Shown here: positions 58,987-64,000 of the stretch, piece after piece
Numbering within the stretch: position 1 is the first letter of the stretch
How the letters are laid out: every line of letters begins with the position of its first letter
From: Nitrososphaerota archaeon
GTDB lineage: Archaea; Thermoproteota; Nitrososphaeria; Nitrososphaerales; Gagatemarchaeaceae
Direction of reading: 5' to 3'
Length of the DNA: 64,000 nt
Assembly: GCA_029785085.1 (NCBI GenBank)
Contig: JAFMAI010000001.1
Coordinates: forward strand, 62,001-126,000
Notes under the pieces: model-generated
The model's input: the letters and a program-made list of their open reading frames with translations, nothing else
Database searches by the model: none
Told to the model about the DNA's origin: nothing
Made by a program: the position numbers and the translations under genes

Positions 58987-61900
58987 GTGGCTACACTCAC
59001 CAGTGGAAAGCTCTCTGAACAGTTCGAGGACTTTCTGAAGTCGGTCGTGGACCGAGATGGGGCTCCATTGTACAGGAGCAAGATTTCACAGCTCATAGCT
59101 ACGGAGGGGAAGTCTCTGGTAGTCGACTTCGGCGACCTCCTGCGATACAACAACGACCTGGCGAACAGGGTCCTCATGGAGCCAGACTCGTCACTTGCTT
59201 CTTTCAAGATAGCCGCCTTTGAGACCATGAGGAGCGAGAACGCCCTCTACGCCGACAGGGTCAAGCGGGAGCTGACAGTCCGTCTTCGGAGCCTCCCTGA
59301 CCTTGTGCCACTAAGGAGAGTAGACACGTCTTACATCGACCACATGCTCGCGGTCTCAGGTATGGTGGTGAGAACATCCGAGCTGAGGCCGATGATGACA
59401 GAAGCCGCGTGGGTCTGTCCGAGCGGCCACCTCACCTACCAAGAGCAGGACGACCTGGTCCTCAAGCGCCCTCCGAAGTGCGAGCTTTGCGGGGAGGCGA
59501 GGAATTTTGAGCTCAACAAGAAACATTGCAAGTTCATCGACTTCCAGGTGCTCAGGATCCAGGAGCTCCCTGAGGAACTCCCCCCTGGTCAGCTCCCGCA
59601 GTTCTTCGACGTCAACGTCGAAGGCGACATCGTGAATATGGCGAGGCCAGGAGACAGGGTGGTGCTCACCGGCGTGGTGAGAGCAGTACCCGACTACACT
59701 CTCGGCCAGGTGAGAACTAGGCTGTTCAGATCGCAGGTAGACTGTAACCACGTCGAAGTGAGGGGGAAGGAGCCAGACCAGGTGCTCGTGACGAAGGAGG
59801 ACGAGGAACTGATCAGGAAGATTGCGTCCGCACCGGACGCCTACGAGAACCTAGTCAACTCCATCGCCCCCGTCATCATGGGTCACCTGCAGGAGAAGGA
59901 GGCGATTCTCCTTCTGCTCGCAGGAGGAAGCGCGACGAAGCTCCCCGACGGGACCAAGCTGAGAGGGGACATCAACGCTCTATTCGTAGGCGATCCCGGA
60001 TGCCTGGTCGCGGACGAAAGAGTGGCCCTCGGGAATGGTGCGATTGCCAAGATTGGAGAGATTGGATCGTCACACCTGCAGCCAATCGAACTCCAGGTTC
60101 TAACGGGAGAGGGAGGAGGCAGGCGCGCCTGGGCGAAGAAATTCCATCACTACCAGGGTCAACCTACCATGGAGATTGTGACGGAGAGCGGCAAGAGCAT
60201 CAGGGGCACTTTCAACCACCCCCTCCTCGTGGTCGGAAGCGATGACGGCACTCCTTTCAGTAAATGGAAGCGCCTGGACGAGCTGAAGGTAGGAGACAGA
60301 ATAGCCGCCGCTACCTACATTCCCTGCACCATCACAGACAATATTCCGACTGGGTTTAGAGTGTTCCAGCCGAGACTCGGGCCGAAGTTCAAGGGAAGGC
60401 TCCCGGCATATGTTGACGAGGATCTAGCAGGGTACCTAGGCTACCTTCTTGGAGATGGGTTCGTGGACCGGTGCAGCGCGGTGGCCACCATATCCGAAGA
60501 CGAAATCGACTTGCTCCCGAAGCTAGAGGGGATGATAACACGGCTGTTCGCAGTGACTCCTAGGTTGACCCGTCGCCGCAGGGCCGACAGAAACGTGCGG
60601 ATGACCGACCTATACCTGAACAGCGAATGCATAGCTGCGAACTTGGCGTTTCTGCGGGTCAAGCGGGTTCCGAACCTCATCCTGAGATCCGGAAATAAAG
60701 CGGTGGCCTCTTTCCTGAGATGGCTCTTCGAGGCCGATGGGACGGTGCTCTCGAAGGGGAGGGGTCGAAGAGCGGTTGGCCTCAAGGCCAAGGACATAGA
60801 GCTCCTACGTGACGTCCAGGTCCTGCTCCTCAGGTGGGGAATCCACTCTAGAATAGTCGGAAATGCTCTCCTGATAAGAAGAGGAGAGGACCTCGTCAAG
60901 TATGCAGAACACGTTGGGTTCGTGTCAAAGAAGAAGACGTCGAAACTCGAACGGCTTGCCAAAGAAGCCAAGATTTTCGGCAGGGTTCACAAGCAAATGA
61001 GCGAGAGAGTCGTGGCCGTCATTCCGAGGCCCGCTGCAGACGTGTACGACATTGAGGTTCCCCAGGGCCATAGGTTCATCGCAAACGGACTCGTCTCCCA
61101 CAACACGGGCAAGTCCGAGTTGCTGAAGTTTGCGTCTCAGGTGGCACCGCGCGGACTCTACGCCTCAGGGAGGGGGACCACGGCCGCGGGACTTTCGGCG
61201 GCTGTGATCAGGGAGAAGAACGTGCTGATGCTCGAAGCAGGAGTGGTTGTGCTGGCCGACCTCGGCATAGCCGCCATAGACGAGTTCGAGAAAATGAAGC
61301 CTGAGGACAGGACAGCTCTCCATGAGATGATGGAGCAGCAGACGGTGACCATCGCGAAGGGAGGTATCTACGCGACGCTTAACGCTAGGACGGCCATCCT
61401 GGCGGCCTGCAATCCGGTACTGGGACGGTACAACCCGTTCCAGAACCTCATCGAAAACATAGGGACCCTCCCTATCCCGCTGCTGACGAGATTCGACATC
61501 ATCTTCGTCTTCAGGGACCAACCAACCCCCGCGGACGACGAGAAGCTGGCCAATCACATCCTGTCGGTTCACGCCCGCCGATCATATACGACCCCTCCGC
61601 CAATCGAGTTCAGCCTCCTCAAGAAGTACCTGACCTTCGCCAAGAGGATCTCTCCGACGCTTACGAAGGCAGCCATGGATAGGATAAGGGAGTTCTATCT
61701 CGACCTTAGGAGGGCGAGCGGGACGGAAGACTCGATCCCCCCCACGCTGAGGACACTGGAGGCGCTGATCAGAATCTCGACCGCCCGGGCGAGGGTGCTA
61801 CTCAGGGACGAAGTGACCGAAGAAGACGCGCTAGCCGCCATAGGCCTGATGAACAGGATGGTGGAGGACATCCTCACCGACGCGGCGACGAAGAAGACTG

Positions 61901-62139
61901 ACTTCGGGATTCAGCTGGGCAAGCCAGCGGGGGAGACCAAGAACCTCAGGTCCGCGTTGGAGGTCCTGAAGGCCCTGGAGGGCCCTGAGAAGAAACCAGT
62001 CGAGCGCAAGCTGTTCAAGGACGAGCTCGTGAAAGCTAAATTCGCAGACGAAGACGCGGAGAAGATGATAAGGACCATGTTCAGGGAAGGCATGGTATAC
62101 GAGTCCAAGCCAGGTTACATCCGCAGGTTGGGCGCCTAG
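58987..62139 (+). CDS. mcm: MCM replicative helicase with an intein in Walker A
   Basis: 1050 residues from a GTG; removing the 368-residue intein leaves a 682-residue MCM of normal length. N-domain with zinc ligands (CPSGH, CELC region); Walker A GDPG/TGKSE is interrupted; Walker B AAIDEFEKM, sensor ILAACNP and arginine finger LLTRFD follow; the C-terminus is a winged helix. MCM unwinds DNA at the fork; without splicing it cannot bind ATP. It directly follows gins23. Confidence 0.96.
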   Translation: MATLTSGKLSEQFEDFLKSVVDRDGAPLYRSKISQLIATEGKSLVVDFGDLLRYNNDLANRVLMEPDSSLASFKIAAFETMRSENALYADRVKRELTVRLRSLPDLVPLRRVDTSYIDHMLAVSGMVVRTSELRPMMTEAAWVCPSGHLTYQEQDDLVLKRPPKCELCGEARNFELNKKHCKFIDFQVLRIQELPEELPPGQLPQFFDVNVEGDIVNMARPGDRVVLTGVVRAVPDYTLGQVRTRLFRSQVDCNHVEVRGKEPDQVLVTKEDEELIRKIASAPDAYENLVNSIAPVIMGHLQEKEAILLLLAGGSATKLPDGTKLRGDINALFVGDPGCLVADERVALGNGAIAKIGEIGSSHLQPIELQVLTGEGGGRRAWAKKFHHYQGQPTMEIVTESGKSIRGTFNHPLLVVGSDDGTPFSKWKRLDELKVGDRIAAATYIPCTITDNIPTGFRVFQPRLGPKFKGRLPAYVDEDLAGYLGYLLGDGFVDRCSAVATISEDEIDLLPKLEGMITRLFAVTPRLTRRRRADRNVRMTDLYLNSECIAANLAFLRVKRVPNLILRSGNKAVASFLRWLFEADGTVLSKGRGRRAVGLKAKDIELLRDVQVLLLRWGIHSRIVGNALLIRRGEDLVKYAEHVGFVSKKKTSKLERLAKEAKIFGRVHKQMSERVVAVIPRPAADVYDIEVPQGHRFIANGLVSHNTGKSELLKFASQVAPRGLYASGRGTTAAGLSAAVIREKNVLMLEAGVVVLADLGIAAIDEFEKMKPEDRTALHEMMEQQTVTIAKGGIYATLNARTAILAACNPVLGRYNPFQNLIENIGTLPIPLLTRFDIIFVFRDQPTPADDEKLANHILSVHARRSYTTPPPIEFSLLKKYLTFAKRISPTLTKAAMDRIREFYLDLRRASGTEDSIPPTLRTLEALIRISTARARVLLRDEVTEEDALAAIGLMNRMVEDILTDAATKKTDFGIQLGKPAGETKNLRSALEVLKALEGPEKKPVERKLFKDELVKAKFADEDAEKMIRTMFREGMVYESKPGYIRRLGA
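60001..61104 (+). other. Intein with LAGLIDADG homing endonuclease in MCM
   Basis: Residues 339-706 of the MCM frame. Starts with Cys1 (CLVADE), block B GTFNHPLLV, ends VSHN before Thr+1 of TGKS: all splice residues are present. Two dodecapeptide motifs, LAGYLGYLLGDGF and SFLRWLFEADGT, with acidic residues retained, indicate a homing endonuclease that could be active. Insertion between Gly and Thr of Walker A is a classic intein site. Confidence 0.93.
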
Positions 62140-62234
62140 AATGGGAGCGCGGGACTTGGGCGACCGCTGGAAGGGCCGGAGCGCCTTGAGCCTGACCTGC
62201 CCGGCATCCAGAAGGTAGGTGGGCATTCCTGAAG

Positions 62235-64000
62235 GTGGACGAGATAAAGGCGCCAGAGGAACTAATCCAGTTCGTGAAGGACAAAGGCATCACCGAGCTC
62301 TATCCGCCCCAGGAACAGGCAATACGAGCGGGGCTGCTCGAAGGAAAGAGCCTGGTAGTGTCGTCCCCCACCGCCTCCGGGAAGACCTTGCTCGCTCTGA
62401 TGTCTGCGTACTTCAGGGCGAAGCTGGAGAGAAAGAAGGTGGTGTACCTTGCCCCCCTGAGGGCGCTAGCTTCAGAGAAATACGCCGAGTTCTCCGAGCT
62501 GACCAGGTTCGGCATACGCACAGCCATCTCGACCGGGGACTACGACTCGAGCGGCGAGACCCTCGGCAAAGCCGATGTCATAGTACTCACCAACGAGCGG
62601 TTCGACTCTGTGATGAGGCACAGGGTGTCCTGGGTCAATTCGGTTGGGCTGTTCGTCGCCGACGAGGTGCACCTAGCAGGGAACGACAGGCGGGGGCCCA
62701 CCCTGGAGATGATCCTTACGAAGGTAGTCCACCTCGGCCTGGACGCGCAGCTCCTGGCCCTGTCTGCAACGGTCAGCAACGTGAAATCGGTCGCGGAATG
62801 GCTTCACGCCACCCCAGTGGAACTCGACTGGAGGCCTGTCCCCCTCAAAGAGGGCGTCTACGACTACGGAAGAGTCGTGTTCACCGATGGCGAAGAGGTG
62901 CAGATCCCCAGGTCCACCTATGGTTCTCCCATCGACGTCGCCATGGACACTTTGAAAGAAGGTGGCCAGGCGCTGGTCTTCGCCAGCACCAGGAGGAGGG
63001 CGGTGAGCCTTGCCACCAGGTCGGCGGAGTTGACCCACAGACGCCTGACCCCGGACGAGAAGAGGGCAGCGTCCGAAGCATCACGACGGATACTGGGGTC
63101 AGGTGAAGAGACGAGCTTGAGCCGGCTCCTCGCTGAAGTGGTGGCGAAGGGGAGCGCGTTCCACCACGCGGGACTCGAGCCTGAGCACAGGCGAATCGTG
63201 GAAGACTACTACAGAGCCAGGGCAATCAAACTCCTCGCAGCGACCCCGACCCTCGCGGCGGGGGTCAACCTCCCAGCGCGGCGGGTTGTGATAGCCGACA
63301 TGACCCGCTACGACGCAGAGAGAGGCGGAAACTCGGAGATTTCGGTCCTAGAGTACAGGCAGATGGCCGGCAGGGCCGGGAGACCCCAGTACGACGACCA
63401 CGGGGAGACGGTGATGGTCCCGCCCCCCTCGCAGACTGCCGCAAGCTTCCTGGAGCACTACACGAAGGAGCCGCCCGAGCCGATAAAGTCCAGGCTGTCG
63501 GACGAGGCATCGATGCGGTCGCATACCCTGGCCACCATAGCCACAGGGAGGGGCCTCTCGAAAGGGGACCTCGACAGCCTCTTCAGGGAGACTCTGCTGG
63601 CCAGGGAGGCCGGCCAGGCGGAGGTCTCGAAGCTGACCGAGAAGGCTCTCGGCTACCTTCTCTCCGAAAGGCTGCTCGAGCCCCATGGCGGGCTATTCTA
63701 TGCGACGGATTTCGGGACTAGGGTGTCCGTCCTCTACATAGACCCGGCCACCGCCGTCCTATTCAGGGACGCGGTGAGGCGCACTGAGCCCGGGAGGGAC
63801 TACACTGCCGGCTTATTGCATCTGGTCGCCTCAGCGCCTGACTTCGAGCCGAAGTTCCCGTTGAGAAGCAAGGACTATGAGCAGGCCATGGCATTCATGG
63901 AAGAGCATGCTTTCGAGATGCTGGCCAAGCACACGACGAGGGAGTTCTCAGACTATGACAGGGCCCTCCAGGACGTGAGGAGCGTCATGGCGCTCCATGG
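62235..64000 (+). CDS. hel308: Hel308 helicase (partial, runs past the window)
   Basis: 588 codons from the GTG at 62235, open to the last base. Q motif YPPQEQAI, Walker A SSPTASGKTLLAL, motif Ib LTNERFD, DEVH box VADEVHL, LALSATVSN, FASTRRR, and motif VI YRQMAGRAGRPQ are intact; a Hel308 winged-helix and ratchet region follow. It restarts stalled forks and removes lagging-strand blocks. A frame at 62219-63106 in another phase is a shadow of this gene. Confidence 0.93.
   Translation, partial: MDEIKAPEELIQFVKDKGITELYPPQEQAIRAGLLEGKSLVVSSPTASGKTLLALMSAYFRAKLERKKVVYLAPLRALASEKYAEFSELTRFGIRTAISTGDYDSSGETLGKADVIVLTNERFDSVMRHRVSWVNSVGLFVADEVHLAGNDRRGPTLEMILTKVVHLGLDAQLLALSATVSNVKSVAEWLHATPVELDWRPVPLKEGVYDYGRVVFTDGEEVQIPRSTYGSPIDVAMDTLKEGGQALVFASTRRRAVSLATRSAELTHRRLTPDEKRAASEASRRILGSGEETSLSRLLAEVVAKGSAFHHAGLEPEHRRIVEDYYRARAIKLLAATPTLAAGVNLPARRVVIADMTRYDAERGGNSEISVLEYRQMAGRAGRPQYDDHGETVMVPPPSQTAASFLEHYTKEPPEPIKSRLSDEASMRSHTLATIATGRGLSKGDLDSLFRETLLAREAGQAEVSKLTEKALGYLLSERLLEPHGGLFYATDFGTRVSVLYIDPATAVLFRDAVRRTEPGRDYTAGLLHLVASAPDFEPKFPLRSKDYEQAMAFMEEHAFEMLAKHTTREFSDYDRALQDVRSVMALH

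Noticed and set aside
62219..63106. Long open frame of 295 codons
   Set aside because: It is a shadow of hel308: the helicase motifs are read in the frame that begins with GTG at 62235 and remains open to the window edge.
1..64000. CRISPR array, prophage, rRNA operon or replication origin repeats
   Set aside because: I saw no regularly spaced repeats, phage structural genes, rRNA motifs or ORB-like repeat clusters, although replication genes are plentiful at 57-64 kb.

Overview
The window is a dense piece of an archaeal chromosome of high GC, with no CRISPR array and no phage region. The archaeal core set is unmistakable: FEN1 with a PCNA-binding tail, MCM, GINS, the RFC small subunit, Hel308, two proteasome beta subunits, aCPSF1, S15, S3Ae, L15e, EF-1beta, an LSm protein, Kae1, Bud32 and Pcc1, RtcB with archease, diphthine synthase, sn-glycerol-1-phosphate dehydrogenase and geranylgeranyl reductase. 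Two proteasome beta types, the psmB-aCPSF1 pair, a GINS23-MCM pair, a tRNA with introns and a SepF gene (which implies FtsZ-type division) point to a TACK lineage that keeps FtsZ. Nitrososphaeria/Thaumarchaeota or a relative is my best inference, but no 16S rRNA is present to confirm it. Most genes have a TATA-like box 24-30 bases before the start codon, often a TTG or GTG, so leaderless transcripts appear to be the rule.

Layout. Bases 1-6 kb: SDR and zinc-type dehydrogenases, a HEAT protein, a decayed DUF3311/sodium-solute symporter pair, and a GltD-like flavoprotein. 6-9 kb: a tRNA-Lys(CTT) with two introns, a Dph5-DUF357 fusion, a winged-helix/FAD-synthase fusion and translin. 9-13.4 kb: Hjc-like nuclease, thioesterase, FEN1, EF-1beta, zinc ribbon and GGR. 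13.5-20 kb: Pth2, TruD, ferredoxin-NADP reductase, L15e, SerA and a YchF-like GTPase. 20-27 kb: an S15-DHH nuclease-Pcc1-SerS-S3Ae operon and a hypothetical-Kae1-Bud32 operon, then a COG1325/Pop5 pair. 27-35 kb: a fatty-acid beta-oxidation island (SCP2 protein, DUF35 plus thiolase, acyl-CoA dehydrogenase, fused hydroxyacyl-CoA dehydrogenase/enoyl-CoA hydratase, second thiolase, CoA-transferase).

35-42 kb: small regulatory genes, a metallo-beta-lactamase-fold protein, a proteasome beta subunit lacking the catalytic threonine, RtcA, NadM, an aminotransferase, FKBP and EgsA. 42.2-43.4 kb: a complete 1190-bp insertion sequence with 20-bp inverted repeats and a 6-bp target duplication; its transposase has two frameshifts. 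43.4-50 kb: the active beta subunit, aCPSF1, SepF, PUA protein, LSm, a coiled-coil membrane protein, RpiA, ferredoxin, PDCD5 and PAC2. 51-58 kb: RtcB/archease, threonine degradation, HisS and RFC. 58-64 kb: GINS23, an MCM whose Walker A motif is split by a LAGLIDADG intein, and a Hel308 running off the end.

Functionally the window combines replication, protein turnover, RNA end repair and tRNA modification with one catabolic island. The points most worth following are the two-intron tRNA, the two nonsense codons in the symporter, the HTH-FAD synthase fusion, the perfectly symmetrical divergent TATA box, and the palindrome in the beta-oxidation promoter region.
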